This document shows, in pieces, positions 26,680 to 34,569 of a stretch of DNA of 34,569 nt. The number at the start of each line of letters is the position of its first letter. Position 1 is the stretch's first letter. Location of the stretch: contig SCSE01000013.1 of NCBI GenBank assembly GCA_004298015.1, positions 1 through 34,569 on the forward strand, read 5' to 3'. This DNA is from Rhodanobacter sp. Its GTDB lineage: Bacteria > Pseudomonadota > Gammaproteobacteria > Xanthomonadales > Rhodanobacteraceae. The notes under the pieces were generated by a model that saw only the letters and a program-made list of their open reading frames with translations, did not search any database and was not told the origin of the DNA. The position numbers and the translations under genes were made by a program.

Positions 26680-27708
26680 ATGCTACACAGTGAGCAACTT
26701 CCGACTAAGGTGCCGGCCCACGCCATGGATCGCTACGAACGCATACTGACCCTGCACCGGCTGCTGAAATCGGCGCACTATCCGATTCCGCTGACCCGTT
26801 TGCTCGACGAGCTCGAATGCTCCCGCGCCACGCTGTATCGCGATGTCGCTTTTCTGCGCGATGCGTTGGGCGCGCCGATCGAGAGCGCCGGCACCGAGCA
26901 GGCGGCATTTCGCTACGAACTCGGTGAGGGCGAGCGCTTCGAATTGCCCGGCCTCTGGCTGACTTCCGACGAGCTGGCCGCGCTGCTGGCCCTGAACGAG
27001 CTGATCAGCCGCTCGGGTCCCGGCGTGCTGGCCGGCGCACTGGCACCTTTCAAGGCGCGCATCGAGGGACTGTTATCCGATCAGGGGAGTGGCAAGGCAC
27101 TGCCGATCGAACGGATCCGGGTCATCCCGTGGGGCGAGCGCAAGCTCGACCAGCAGGTGTTCCGCATCGTCGCCGGTGCGGTGCTGGAGCGGCATCAGTT
27201 GCGCTTTCGTTATCGCGCCCGCACCACCAACGCCGACAGCCACCGTACCGTGTCGCCGCAACGACTTACCCATTACCGCGACAACTGGTACCTGGATGTG
27301 TGGGATCACGACCGCGAGGCATTGCGCAGCTTTGCGGTCGACCGTATCGCCGAGCCCCGGGCGCTGGAGCAGCCCGCCACCGATATCGGCGAGGGCGATC
27401 TCAACGATTTGCTGGCATCGAGCTACGGCATTTTCGCCGGCAAGCCGAAGGCCTGGGCGACGATCCGCTTCTCGCAACACGCCGCGCGCTGGGTTGCCGA
27501 CGAACACTGGCATTCGCAGCAGCAGGGCGAGTGGCTTCCCGATGGTCGTTACGCGTTGAAGCTGCCCTACTCCAATTCCCGCGAGCTGCTGATGGACGTG
27601 CTCAAATACGGCCCCGATGCCGAGATCGTCGCCCCGCTGTCGTTACGCGAGGAAATGAAGATACTGCTGCAACTGGCGCTGGGCAGTTACCAGCCACCGC
27701 CGGCCTGA
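26680..27708 (+). CDS. WYL-domain transcriptional regulator (YafY-like)
   Basis: 342-aa DNA-binding regulator. The start chosen is ATG 26680 (MLHSEQLPTKVPAHAMDRYER), with GGAG 7 bases upstream; an internal Met at 26725 is the alternative. The N-terminal winged helix is of HTH_11 type (RILTLHRLLKSAHYPIPLTRLLDELECSRATLYRDVAFLRDALG). A WYL ligand-sensing domain lies in the middle (about 175-245: LRFRYRARTTN...QRLTHYRDNWYLDVWDHDREALRSFAVDRI, where NWYLD is the WYL core). A WCX C-terminal domain follows. Such proteins respond to nucleic acids or small ligands and often regulate DNA damage or defence genes. It is 12 bp before the patatin gene and probably co-transcribed with it. Confidence 0.88.
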   Translation: MLHSEQLPTKVPAHAMDRYERILTLHRLLKSAHYPIPLTRLLDELECSRATLYRDVAFLRDALGAPIESAGTEQAAFRYELGEGERFELPGLWLTSDELAALLALNELISRSGPGVLAGALAPFKARIEGLLSDQGSGKALPIERIRVIPWGERKLDQQVFRIVAGAVLERHQLRFRYRARTTNADSHRTVSPQRLTHYRDNWYLDVWDHDREALRSFAVDRIAEPRALEQPATDIGEGDLNDLLASSYGIFAGKPKAWATIRFSQHAARWVADEHWHSQQQGEWLPDGRYALKLPYSNSRELLMDVLKYGPDAEIVAPLSLREEMKILLQLALGSYQPPPA

Positions 27709-27720
27709 GCGAACACCCTG

Positions 27721-28662
27721 ATGAGCTCCGCCGCACATCCTCCCCCGAACGACAGTCGCAACGCGCCGAAACCGACCGTCGCGCTGGCGCTGGGCGCCGG
27801 CGGCGCGAAGGGACTGGCGCACATCGGCGTGATCGAGGAAATCGAACGCCAGGGTTTCGAGATCGTGGCGATTGCGGGCAGTTCGATGGGTGCGCTGATC
27901 GGTGGCATCCACGCGATGGGCAAACTCGATGCCTACCGCGACTGGGTCTGCGCCCTGGCCAAGTTCGATGTGCTGCGTTTGCTCGACTGGACCTTTTCCG
28001 GCGGCGGCCTGATCAAGGGCGAACGCATCATCGGCACCTTGCGCGGGTTGATCGGCGACATCCGGATCGAGGACTTGCCGATCACCTTCACCGCGGTCGC
28101 CACCGACCTCGACCGCGAGCGCGAGGTATGGCTGACCCGTGGCAGCCTGTTCGAGGCGATTCGCGCCTCGATTGCGGTGCCGACCGTATTCCGCCCGCAC
28201 ACCGTCGGCGGTCGGCGCCTGGTCGATGGCGCGCTGCTCAATCCGGTGCCGGTGACGCCGCTGATCCGTGAGAGCACCGACTACCTGATCGCGGTCAGCG
28301 TCGATGGTCCGTCTGAATCCCCGGCAGCCGTGAAGACCCCTGCGCACGAGAGTGCCGAGGAGCGCGGCATGCGTGCGCGGATCGGCGAATTCATCAGCGG
28401 TCTGCTGCCACATGGCCCGGGCAAACCGCACGAACCTGGCGCATTCGAGACCCTGACCCAGGCGATGGACCTGATGCAGGCCAATCTGTCCCGCTTGCGA
28501 CTGGCCGCCTATGAGCCGGATCTGCTGATTCAGCTGCCACGCAATGTCGCCGATGTCTACGAATTCTACCGCGCCAGTGAACTGATCGAACGCGGGCGCG
28601 CCCAGGCACGCGAGGCATTGGCCAACTGGCCGGCATCCAGCACGCCAGTACGCGAAGCCTGA
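27721..28662 (+). CDS. Patatin-like phospholipase (RssA-like)
   Basis: 313-aa Ser-Asp dyad acyl hydrolase. The oxyanion loop is LGAGGAKGLAHIGVIEE (25-40). The nucleophile elbow is AGSSMGALIGG (GxSxG, S55). The dyad aspartate is in RRLVDGALLNPVPV (D169, D-G-A/G motif). It has no signal peptide, so it is cytosolic or peripheral at the membrane. The C-terminal segment (about 225-300) is helical (LTQAMDLMQANLSRLRLAAYEPDLLIQLP), as in the RssA/YchK group. The lipid substrate is unknown. It is coupled to the WYL gene upstream and convergent with DUF488, with a 24-bp gap. Confidence 0.9.
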   Translation: MSSAAHPPPNDSRNAPKPTVALALGAGGAKGLAHIGVIEEIERQGFEIVAIAGSSMGALIGGIHAMGKLDAYRDWVCALAKFDVLRLLDWTFSGGGLIKGERIIGTLRGLIGDIRIEDLPITFTAVATDLDREREVWLTRGSLFEAIRASIAVPTVFRPHTVGGRRLVDGALLNPVPVTPLIRESTDYLIAVSVDGPSESPAAVKTPAHESAEERGMRARIGEFISGLLPHGPGKPHEPGAFETLTQAMDLMQANLSRLRLAAYEPDLLIQLPRNVADVYEFYRASELIERGRAQAREALANWPASSTPVREA

Positions 28663-28686
28663 GTGAGGTCGCCGTCGCTGGCAGGC

Positions 28687-29055
28687 TCAACGTGGCCCGT
28701 GGGTGCGCAGCCAGTTCTGCAGATAGCACTGCAGTGCCAGTGCCTGGTTGTGTTCTTCATCGCGCGCGGCATACAGCAGGGTGACCGCATGGCGTACCGA
28801 ACGTTCGGCCAGCGGGCGCCAGTATTCGCCAAGCGCATCCAGCTCGCTGGCGTAGCGATGGCGAAAACCGTCCCAGCGGGCCGGATCGTGGCCGAACCAT
28901 GTCCGCAACGCATGCGATGGCGCCAACTCCTTCGCCCACAGGTCCAGCGGCAGCGCCTCTTTCTTCACGCCCCGCGGCCATAGCCGATCGACCAGCACCC
29001 GATAGCCGTCCATCTTGGTGGCCGGTTCGTAGACTCGCTTGATGGCGATGCCCAT
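28687..29055 (-). CDS. DUF488 (YeaO-like) protein
   Basis: 122-aa small cytosolic protein. It shows the complete DUF488 pattern: IAIKRVYEPATKMDGYRVLVDRLWPRGVKKE at the N-terminus, LAPSHALRTWFGHDPARWDGFRHRY in the middle, and VTLLYAARDEEHNQALALQ at the end. Function is unknown in general. ATG 29055 is preceded by GGGAG at 7 bases. Confidence 0.92.
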   Translation of the reverse strand: MGIAIKRVYEPATKMDGYRVLVDRLWPRGVKKEALPLDLWAKELAPSHALRTWFGHDPARWDGFRHRYASELDALGEYWRPLAERSVRHAVTLLYAARDEEHNQALALQCYLQNWLRTHGPR

Positions 29056-29118
29056 ACGCGATCTCCCAGCGGCAGACCCACAGCATACGACGCAGCGAGC
29101 GGCGCCGCATGATCTGGA

Positions 29119-29835
29119 TCAGAGCTCCTCGATGCGGGTCACCTTGCCGCGGCGCATCAGCCATGCCACGCCGCGCAAATCCGCCAGGCCGACCCACAGC
29201 CGATCCAGCATGCCGTACTTGGAGACGCCGGCCGTACGCGGCCGGTGTGCGACCGGCACACTGCGGCAGGCAAAGCCGGCACGTTTGACCAGTGCCGGGA
29301 GATAGCGGTGCATGTGATCGAAGTAAGGCAGTCGCAGAAACACCTCGCGATCGAACAGCTTGAGGCCACAGCCGGTATCCGGGGTGGCATCCTGCAGCAT
29401 CCGCGATCGCACCGCATTGGCGACCTTCGAGGACAGGCGTTTGTTGAAACTGTCACGGCGCGTGGTGCGCCAGCCGGCAAACAGACGCATGTCCGGCGAT
29501 GCCGCGTCGCGCGCGGCCAGCAATCCGGGGATATCGGCCGGATCGTTCTGACCGTCACCGTCGAGGGTGGCGATCCAAGGCGATTTGGCCGCATGCACGC
29601 CGTTCCATACCGCCGTGCTCTGACCGCTGCGGGTCACGTGGTGCAGCACGCGCAATTCCGGATGGAGTGCCTTCTGCGCGACCAGCACGGCGCGACTGTC
29701 GTCGCTGGAGTCGTCGTCGATGTAGATGACTTCGTACGCCACCTTGCCGCGCAGGGCGGCGGCGATCTCGGCAAGCAGCGGCGGGATGTTGTCGCGCTCG
29801 TTGAAGACCGGAACGACGACGGACAGTTGTGGCAT
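29119..29835 (-). CDS. Glycosyltransferase family 2 (dolichol-phosphate-mannose-synthase-like)
   Basis: 238-aa cytosolic-face glycosyltransferase, probably using a nucleotide sugar and a polyprenyl-phosphate acceptor. The start is ATG 29835 (MPQLSVVVPVFNERDNI), with AAGG at 7 bases; a GTG at 29850 is less likely. Motifs: VVPVFNERDNIPPLL, YIDDDSSDDS (39-47), the metal-binding LDGDGQNDP (D92, D94), and the acceptor region DTGCGLKLFDR. HRPRTAGVSKYG follows. It lacks C-terminal membrane helices, unlike ArnC or GtrB. In xanthomonads this gene type is often beside lipid A or sugar-lipid genes, but none is next to it here; its upstream neighbour is parB, 184 bp away. Confidence 0.9.
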   Translation of the reverse strand: MPQLSVVVPVFNERDNIPPLLAEIAAALRGKVAYEVIYIDDDSSDDSRAVLVAQKALHPELRVLHHVTRSGQSTAVWNGVHAAKSPWIATLDGDGQNDPADIPGLLAARDAASPDMRLFAGWRTTRRDSFNKRLSSKVANAVRSRMLQDATPDTGCGLKLFDREVFLRLPYFDHMHRYLPALVKRAGFACRSVPVAHRPRTAGVSKYGMLDRLWVGLADLRGVAWLMRRGKVTRIEEL

Positions 29836-30018
29836 GGGGAAACCTTTCACGGATACGGGCGCAGCAGGCGCCGAGGCATTCTAAAGCGAGGGCATTGCAG
29901 CGGCGAGAAACGGTACCCCGGAGCATGACGACGCGTCAGCACGCCAGCATTCGCCCCGCACGGGGAGGCAGGCCGGTCCCGCTCGCGTAATGCAGGCGCG
30001 TGGCCGCTCCCTTCCGGT

Positions 30019-30888
30019 TCAACGGATCTTGCCGAGAATGCCGTCCAGTTCGTCGTGGCTGTGATAGTGGATCACCAGTTTGCCGCGGCCACCACGTCCC
30101 TGCGCCAGCTCGACCCGGGTGGCGAAACGTTCGCCCAGCTCGCGCTCCAGGTCGGCGATATTCGGATCATGCGCCGGACCACTCCTGGCCTTGCCCCGTG
30201 GTGCCTGCTGCGCGCGCCGCGCCGCCTCTTCCAGCTCGCGCACGGTCCAGCCATGGCGCGCGGCCTCCAGCGCCAGCGTCTCGGCATCGCGCTGGGGCAG
30301 GGTCAGCAGGCAGCGCGCGTGGCCCATTTCCAGCTTGCCCTCGTCCAGCAATTTCTTGATCGACGGCGGCAACTCGGTCAGCCGCAGCAGATTGGAAACC
30401 GCGGCGCGAGAACGGCCGACGGCGTCGGCGGCCTGCTGGTGGGTGAGGTCGAAGTCGTCGATCAGGCGCTTCAGCGCATCGGCTTCTTCCAGCGGGGTCA
30501 GGTCCTCGCGCTGGATGTTCTCGATCAGGGCCATCGCCGGCACCGCGGCTTCGGCGACGGTCTTGACCAGCGCCGGCAGCTCAGCCAGCTGGGCACGCTG
30601 CGCCGCACGCCAGCGACGCTCGCCGGCGATCAGCTCATAGTTGTCCTTGCCAAGAGCCCGCACCACGACCGGCTGGATCAGCCCCTGCGCCTTGATCGAC
30701 GCCGCCAGCTCATCCAGCGCCTCGTCGTTCCAGTGCCGTCGCGGTTGATACTTGCCAGGCTGGATCTGCTGGATCGGCAGCAGGCGTAGCTCACCCTCCT
30801 GACCGGCCGACGACGGCGCCCCGTCGGCGTCACCACCGAGCAGGGCGTCGAGCCCGCGTCCCAACCCACGTTTTTTCGCAGCAGCCAT
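30019..30888 (-). CDS. parB: Chromosome partitioning protein ParB
   Basis: 289-aa CTP-dependent DNA clamp that loads at parS and spreads to segregate the replication origin. The N-terminal ParA-contact region is KKRGLGRGLDALLGG. The CTPase/ParB-N domain contains QPRRHW and the C-box GERRWRAAQ, with ENIQREDLTPLEEA. The helix-turn-helix is THQQAADAVGRSRAAVSNLLRL. A C-terminal dimerisation domain follows (GRGKLVIHYHSHDELDGILGKI). Its start is 3 bp after the parA stop, with AGGA 7 bases before ATG 30888. No parS palindrome was found in the window by eye. Confidence 0.96.
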   Translation of the reverse strand: MAAAKKRGLGRGLDALLGGDADGAPSSAGQEGELRLLPIQQIQPGKYQPRRHWNDEALDELAASIKAQGLIQPVVVRALGKDNYELIAGERRWRAAQRAQLAELPALVKTVAEAAVPAMALIENIQREDLTPLEEADALKRLIDDFDLTHQQAADAVGRSRAAVSNLLRLTELPPSIKKLLDEGKLEMGHARCLLTLPQRDAETLALEAARHGWTVRELEEAARRAQQAPRGKARSGPAHDPNIADLERELGERFATRVELAQGRGGRGKLVIHYHSHDELDGILGKIR

Positions 30889-30891
30889 GCG

Positions 30892-31758
30892 TTATTCCTG
30901 ATGATTGGCGGCTGGCGCTTTCAGCGCCACGCCACTGCCGCCGTGCACCGGCGGGTCGATGGAGGCAAGCGGCGCCGGGCGCTCGCTCGGCGACATGCGG
31001 CGCTCACGCCGGATCACCTCACCGGCCAGGCCGATGTAGGCGATCGCACCACGCGAACTGCGGTCGTAAAGATGGATCGGCTGGCCGTGACTGGGTGCCT
31101 CGGCCAGGCGCACGTTGCGCGGAATGATCGAGCGCAACACCTTGTCGCCGAAGTGCTGGGTAAGCTGGGCGGAGACCTCGTTGCCGAGGTTGTTGCGAAC
31201 GTCGTACATGGTGCGCAACAGGCCCTCGACCTGCAGCGCCGGATTCAGGCGCTGGCGTACCGCCTTGACGGTTTCCAGCAGGCTCGACAACCCCTCCAGC
31301 GCGAAATACTCGCACTGCACCGGAATCAACACCCCGTCGGCGGCCGTCAGCGCGTTCAACGTCAGCAAGTTCAGTGATGGTGGACAGTCGATCAGGATGG
31401 TGTGGTAGTTGGCGGAAATTTTCGCCAGTTGCTCCTTCAGCCGGTGCTCGCGCGCCAACGCATCCATCAGCTTCAACTCGGCCGCGGTAAGGTCGCCGTT
31501 GCCGGGCAGCAAGTCGTAGTGGCCTTCGGTGGAGACAATGGCCGCGGCAATCTCCACCTCTTCAAGCAGGACTTCACAGCCACTGTGCCCAATCTCGCGC
31601 TTGTTGATGCCCGAGGCCATCGTCGCGTTGCCCTGCGGGTCCAGGTCGACCAGCAATACCTTGCGCTTCGCGGCAGCCAGCGCGGCAGCGAGATTGACGG
31701 CAGTGGTGGTCTTGCCGACGCCGCCTTTCTGGTTGGCGACAGCGATGATGCGGGCCAT
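30892..31758 (-). CDS. parA: Chromosome partitioning ATPase ParA (Soj)
   Basis: 288-aa Walker ATPase forming DNA-bound gradients that move ParB-parS complexes. The deviant Walker A is NQKGGVGKTTTAVNLA (11-18). Walker A' is VLLVDLDPQGNATMASG and Walker B ILIDCPPSLNLLTLNAL. DNA-binding basic residues lie in the second half (RSIIPRNVRLAEAPSHG). The C-terminus is about 25 residues longer than in compact Soj proteins and Pro/Ala-rich (SERPAPLASIDPPVHGG). It forms an operon with parB. Upstream, in the same direction and 90 bp away, is an ABC ATPase rather than the usual rsmG/mnmG. Confidence 0.95.
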   Translation of the reverse strand: MARIIAVANQKGGVGKTTTAVNLAAALAAAKRKVLLVDLDPQGNATMASGINKREIGHSGCEVLLEEVEIAAAIVSTEGHYDLLPGNGDLTAAELKLMDALAREHRLKEQLAKISANYHTILIDCPPSLNLLTLNALTAADGVLIPVQCEYFALEGLSSLLETVKAVRQRLNPALQVEGLLRTMYDVRNNLGNEVSAQLTQHFGDKVLRSIIPRNVRLAEAPSHGQPIHLYDRSSRGAIAYIGLAGEVIRRERRMSPSERPAPLASIDPPVHGGSGVALKAPAANHQE

Positions 31759-31848
31759 GTGGGAATGCTTACCGGACGCCAGGGAGGCCTAGTGTAATGC
31801 CTTGCCCGATCACGCGCCTCCCGCCGCCGCGTGGCGGCTCCGATGACC

Positions 31849-32946
31849 TCAATCGTTGATCCGCATGCCATTTTCGGCATCGAACAAGTGCAGGTGTGAG
31901 GGGCCTACCGACAGTCGCACGGTACTGCCCGGCTCGGGCAGCTGGCGGGTAGCGACCCTGGATACCAGGGCCTTGGCGCCGAAACGCAGGTTGAGAAAGA
32001 CCTCGTTGCCGACCGGCTCCAGCACTTCCAGCTGGGCGCAGAGCGCGACGTCTCCGGCATCTTGCCGCAGCGGCAGCAAACCCTCCGGGCGGATGCCCAG
32101 CACCACCTCGCGGCCGAGCCAGGGCTCCCAGGCCGTGGCCTGCAGCGGCTGTTTCAACGCCATGTCGCCATCGGCGGTGGCCAGCCGCCAGCCGCCGTCG
32201 ACACGCAGCCTGCCCTGCAGCAGGTTCATCGCGGGGCTGCCGACGAAGCCGGCCACGAACAGGTTCGCCGGCCGGTCGTACAGATTCATCGGCGAGTCGA
32301 TCTGCTGGATCACCCCACCGTCGAGCACCACGATACGCTGACCGAGCGTCATCGCCTCGATCTGGTCGTGGGTCACATAGATCATGCTGGCCTTGAGCTG
32401 CCGATGCAGCCTGGCGATCTCCACTCGCATCGAGAGCCGCAATTTGGCATCGAGGTTGGAAAGCGGCTCATCGAGCAGGAATACCTTCGGGTCCCGCACC
32501 AGCGCCCGACCCAGTGCCACTCGCTGACGCTGGCCACCGGATAACGCCGCCGGCCGCGACGCCAGTCGCGATTCCAGCTCCAGGGTGCGCGCGGCGTCGG
32601 CCACGCGGCGGTCGATATCGGCCTGCTTGTGGCCGCGCAGACGCAGACCGAACCCGAGATTTTCGGCCACCGTCATATGCGGATACAGCGCGTAATTCTG
32701 AAACACCATGGCAATGTCGCGATCTTTCGGTGCGACGTCATTCACCTCGCGGCCGTCGATGCGCAGCGTGCCGGCACTGATCGACTCCAGCCCGGCGATC
32801 ATCCGCAACAGGGTGGTCTTGCCGCAGCCGGAAGGCCCTACCAACACCAGCAGTTCGCCGTCGGCCATCTCGAAACTGGCTCCCGAAACCGCCACATGCC
32901 CGTTCGGGTACACCTTGCGCAACTGGTTCAGACTCACGGCAGCCAT
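31849..32946 (-). CDS. ugpC: ABC sugar-transporter ATPase, UgpC/MalK type
   Basis: 365-aa ATP-binding subunit of a CUT1 carbohydrate importer. ATG 32946 (MAAVSLNQLRKVYPNG) has GGAG 6 bases upstream; a much longer open frame upstream runs opposite the beta-glucosidase gene and is spurious. Walker A is VGPSGCGKTTLL (37-45). The Q-loop is MVFQNYALYPHMTV, the signature LSGGQRQRVALGRAL, Walker B VFLLDEPLSNLD, and the switch His is in THDQIEAMTL. C-terminal TOBE/MalK regulatory domains (IRPEGLLPL, GPSHLHLFD) are present. No permease or binding protein is adjacent, so it may be a shared ATPase serving several sugar importers. Symbol by family similarity. Confidence 0.9.
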   Translation of the reverse strand: MAAVSLNQLRKVYPNGHVAVSGASFEMADGELLVLVGPSGCGKTTLLRMIAGLESISAGTLRIDGREVNDVAPKDRDIAMVFQNYALYPHMTVAENLGFGLRLRGHKQADIDRRVADAARTLELESRLASRPAALSGGQRQRVALGRALVRDPKVFLLDEPLSNLDAKLRLSMRVEIARLHRQLKASMIYVTHDQIEAMTLGQRIVVLDGGVIQQIDSPMNLYDRPANLFVAGFVGSPAMNLLQGRLRVDGGWRLATADGDMALKQPLQATAWEPWLGREVVLGIRPEGLLPLRQDAGDVALCAQLEVLEPVGNEVFLNLRFGAKALVSRVATRQLPEPGSTVRLSVGPSHLHLFDAENGMRIND

Positions 32947-33035
32947 CGGTGTCTCCGGTACGTTCGGCCACAGCGGCCGGCCCGCCACAGCATGCAGCTT
33001 ATGCACATCGGGCGAGGGTTGGGCTATTCTGCCTG

Positions 33036-33049
33036 CGTAATCGTTTACA
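33036..33049. promoter_or_regulatory. LacI-family-type operator between ugpC and the beta-glucosidase
   Basis: CGTAATCGTTTACA is a 14-bp imperfect palindrome around a central CG, close to the TGTAAACGNTTACA type bound by LacI-family sugar regulators. It lies 29 bp before the beta-glucosidase ATG and 90 bp before ugpC, in their shared 132-bp region. The regulator gene is not in the window. Confidence 0.5.
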
Positions 33050-33078
33050 TCAAATGCCTTCGAGCCACAGGGAGAGAT

Positions 33079-34434
33079 ATGACTCGCCGCAGCTACCAAT
33101 TCCCCGAGGGCTTTCACTGGGGTGCCGCGACGTCGGCCTACCAGATCGAGGGTTCGCCACTGGCCGATGGCGCCGGACCCAGCATCTGGCAGCGTTTTGC
33201 GCATACGCCAGGCATGATGGCCAACGGCGATACTGGCGATGTCGCCTGCGATCACTACCGACGCTACAGCGGTGACGTGCAGTTGATGCGCGCGCTGGGA
33301 CTGCGGGGCTACCGCTTCAGCGTCAACTGGGCGCGCGTGCTGCCCGAGGGTACCGGCCGGGTCAATCCGAAGGGTCTGGATTTTTATTCGCGGCTGGTCG
33401 ACGAATTGCTGGAAAACGGCATCGCACCCAATGTGACGCTGTTTCACTGGGATCTTCCGGCGGCACTGGACGACCGTGGCGGCTGGCTCAACCGCGATAT
33501 CGCCCATTGGTTTGCCGACTACGCCGAGGTGATGTTCAAGGCGCTGGACGACCGCGTGCCGCGCTGGTCCACGATCAATGAGCCATGGGTGGTGACCGAT
33601 GGCGGCTACCTGCATGGCGCGCTCGCGCCGGGCCACCGCAACAAGTACGAGGCGCCGATCGCGGCCCATAACCTGATGCGCGCCAGCGGTGCCGGTATCC
33701 AGGCGTACCGCGCCCATGGTCAGCACGAGATCGGCGTGGTGTTCAACATCGAACCGAAATACCCGGCCTCGGACAGCGCTGCGGATACCGCCGCCTGCCA
33801 GCGCGCGCATGCGTACATGAACCTGCAGTTTGCCGACCCGGCACTGCTCGGCAGCTACCCGCCCGAGTTGAAGGAGATCTTCGGCGACGCGTGGCCTGAC
33901 TTTCCGCCGGAAGATTTCCAGTTGACCCGGCAGAAAGTCGACTTTGTCGGCATCAATTACTACACCCGCGCCGTGGTCAGGCACGACCCGCAGGCGTATC
34001 CGCTCAAGGCCACACCGGTGCCGCAGCCGAACCGCACCTACACCGAAACCGGCTGGGAGGTTTTCGCGCAAGGGCTAACCGATACACTCACCGGCTTCAG
34101 GGACCGCTATGGCGACATTCCACTGTATGTCACCGAAAACGGCTCGGCGTTCTACGACCCTCCGCTCGCCGAGGGCGACGTGCTGGAAGATCCGCTGCGC
34201 ACGGACTACCTGCGCAAGCACCTCAAGGCGATGCACCATGCCATCGACGCCGGGGTGAACCTGAAGGGGTATTACGCCTGGTCGCTACTGGACAATCTGG
34301 AGTGGTCGCTGGGTTTTTCCAAACGCTTCGGCTTGTACCACGTCGACTTCGCCACCCAGAAGCGCACCCCCAAGGCCAGCGCGCTGTTTTATCGCGACGT
34401 GATCGCCAGCCATGGACGTGTGCTGGACGACTAG
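33079..34434 (+). CDS. GH1 family beta-glucosidase
   Basis: 451-aa retaining glycosidase of family GH1, cleaving beta-glucosides. ATG 33079 (MTRRSYQFPEGFHWGAATSAYQIEG) is preceded by GGGAG; an open frame extending to 32629 runs across ugpC and is not real. The acid/base Glu is in STINEPWV (E168, Ile replacing the common Phe). The nucleophile is in LYVTENGSAF (E353). Substrate contacts include QIEG, HWDLP, and the C-terminal WSLLDNLEWSLGFSKRFGL. There is no signal peptide, so it is cytoplasmic and probably acts on imported disaccharides. Divergent from the ugpC-type ATPase, with a LacI-like operator between, suggesting induction by a glucoside. Confidence 0.95.
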   Translation: MTRRSYQFPEGFHWGAATSAYQIEGSPLADGAGPSIWQRFAHTPGMMANGDTGDVACDHYRRYSGDVQLMRALGLRGYRFSVNWARVLPEGTGRVNPKGLDFYSRLVDELLENGIAPNVTLFHWDLPAALDDRGGWLNRDIAHWFADYAEVMFKALDDRVPRWSTINEPWVVTDGGYLHGALAPGHRNKYEAPIAAHNLMRASGAGIQAYRAHGQHEIGVVFNIEPKYPASDSAADTAACQRAHAYMNLQFADPALLGSYPPELKEIFGDAWPDFPPEDFQLTRQKVDFVGINYYTRAVVRHDPQAYPLKATPVPQPNRTYTETGWEVFAQGLTDTLTGFRDRYGDIPLYVTENGSAFYDPPLAEGDVLEDPLRTDYLRKHLKAMHHAIDAGVNLKGYYAWSLLDNLEWSLGFSKRFGLYHVDFATQKRTPKASALFYRDVIASHGRVLDD

Positions 34435-34456
34435 AAGCTTGGGCCGTAGACCTTTG

Positions 34457-34476
34457 GATAGCGAGATTGCGCTATC
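34457..34476. terminator. Hairpin downstream of the beta-glucosidase
   Basis: GATAGCG (34457-34463) pairs perfectly with CGCTATC (34470-34476) across a 6-nt loop, 22 bp after the stop. There is no T-run. A second small palindrome, GCATAG-TGGTT-CTATGC, follows at about 34504-34520 and shares CATAGTGGTT with copy A of the hemC-flanking repeat. The final 135 bases hold no gene. Confidence 0.35.
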
Positions 34477-34569
34477 GCCATAGGATGGGTCTATCGGAAG
34501 GAGCGCATAGTGGTTCTATGCAAGCCTGACGAGAGACTCAGCCTATGGATGAGAGCACAATCGCAGCCC

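Noticed and set aside
29629..29645. CACGTG-containing sequence considered as parS
   Set aside because: Only the central hexamer fits; the flanking bases do not match TGTTTCACGTGAAACA. The CACGTG near 6271 fails for the same reason.
32629..33078. N-terminal extension of the beta-glucosidase
   Set aside because: It runs across the ATPase gene and the operator. The GH1 domain begins at 33079 with its own ribosome-binding site.
32947..34071. N-terminal extension of the ABC ATPase to 740 codons
   Set aside because: The extension is antisense to the beta-glucosidase. The ATPase begins at 32946 with a good ribosome-binding site and family N-terminus.

Overview
The window looks like chromosome from a high-GC gammaproteobacterium of the Xanthomonadales/Lysobacterales, most likely a Rhodanobacter- or Dyella-like member of the Rhodanobacteraceae. 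This rests on overall protein character, roughly 60-68 % GC coding, dispersed intergenic repeats and the gene mix. It is an inference from family resemblance, not a database match.

Layout. (1) 1-3550 is an accessory, mobile stretch. It holds an IS1634-type transposase running off the left edge (minus strand), a 3'-truncated IS110-family transposase, and two AT-richer, integron-style gene cassettes. Cassette 1 encodes a zinc-ribbon/two-helix/zinc-ribbon protein and ends in a good attC site. Cassette 2 encodes a DUF4386-like membrane protein and ends in a broken attC, followed by a small inverted-repeat (MITE-like) element. No integron integrase is visible. The end of the IS110 copy appears to abut the R' core of cassette 1. 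(2) 3558-6032 is a minus-strand stress and envelope group: cardiolipin synthase/PLD, a glycine-zipper stress protein and a secreted BON protein. (3) 6372-17384 is a plus-strand sugar-phosphate block. zwf-HAD-tal-pgi-pgm form a tight operon with three 4-bp ATGA overlaps. Cytochrome b561, a VIT-family transporter and a DUF6766 membrane protein follow, then tkt. A good match to a sigma-E-type promoter precedes zwf. Together this resembles an accessory NADPH/pentose-phosphate and stress-tolerance island. (4) 17473-23282 is a complete RND efflux operon: outer-membrane lipoprotein, periplasmic adaptor, permease. It ends at a strong bidirectional hairpin. (5) 23416-29055 is housekeeping and miscellaneous: a BAX-inhibitor/YccA protein, hemC flanked by two inverted copies of a 152-bp repeat, a DUF481 outer-membrane protein, a WYL regulator, a patatin phospholipase and DUF488. 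(6) 29119-34434 holds a GT2 glycosyltransferase, parB-parA, a UgpC/MalK-type ABC ATPase and a divergent GH1 beta-glucosidase. A LacI-type operator lies between the last two.

How it fits together. Zwf feeds glucose-6-phosphate into the oxidative branch and makes NADPH. Tal and Tkt interconvert the pentose phosphates. Pgi and Pgm link them to fructose-6-P and glucose-1-P. Neither 6-phosphogluconolactonase nor 6-phosphogluconate dehydrogenase is in the window, so the block must depend on enzymes encoded elsewhere. The neighbouring BON, glycine-zipper, Cls, b561, VIT and DUF6766 genes point to envelope, redox or iron stress rather than simple sugar catabolism. The most unusual material is the cassette/IS110/MITE nest at 1-3550 and the stress/pentose-phosphate island.
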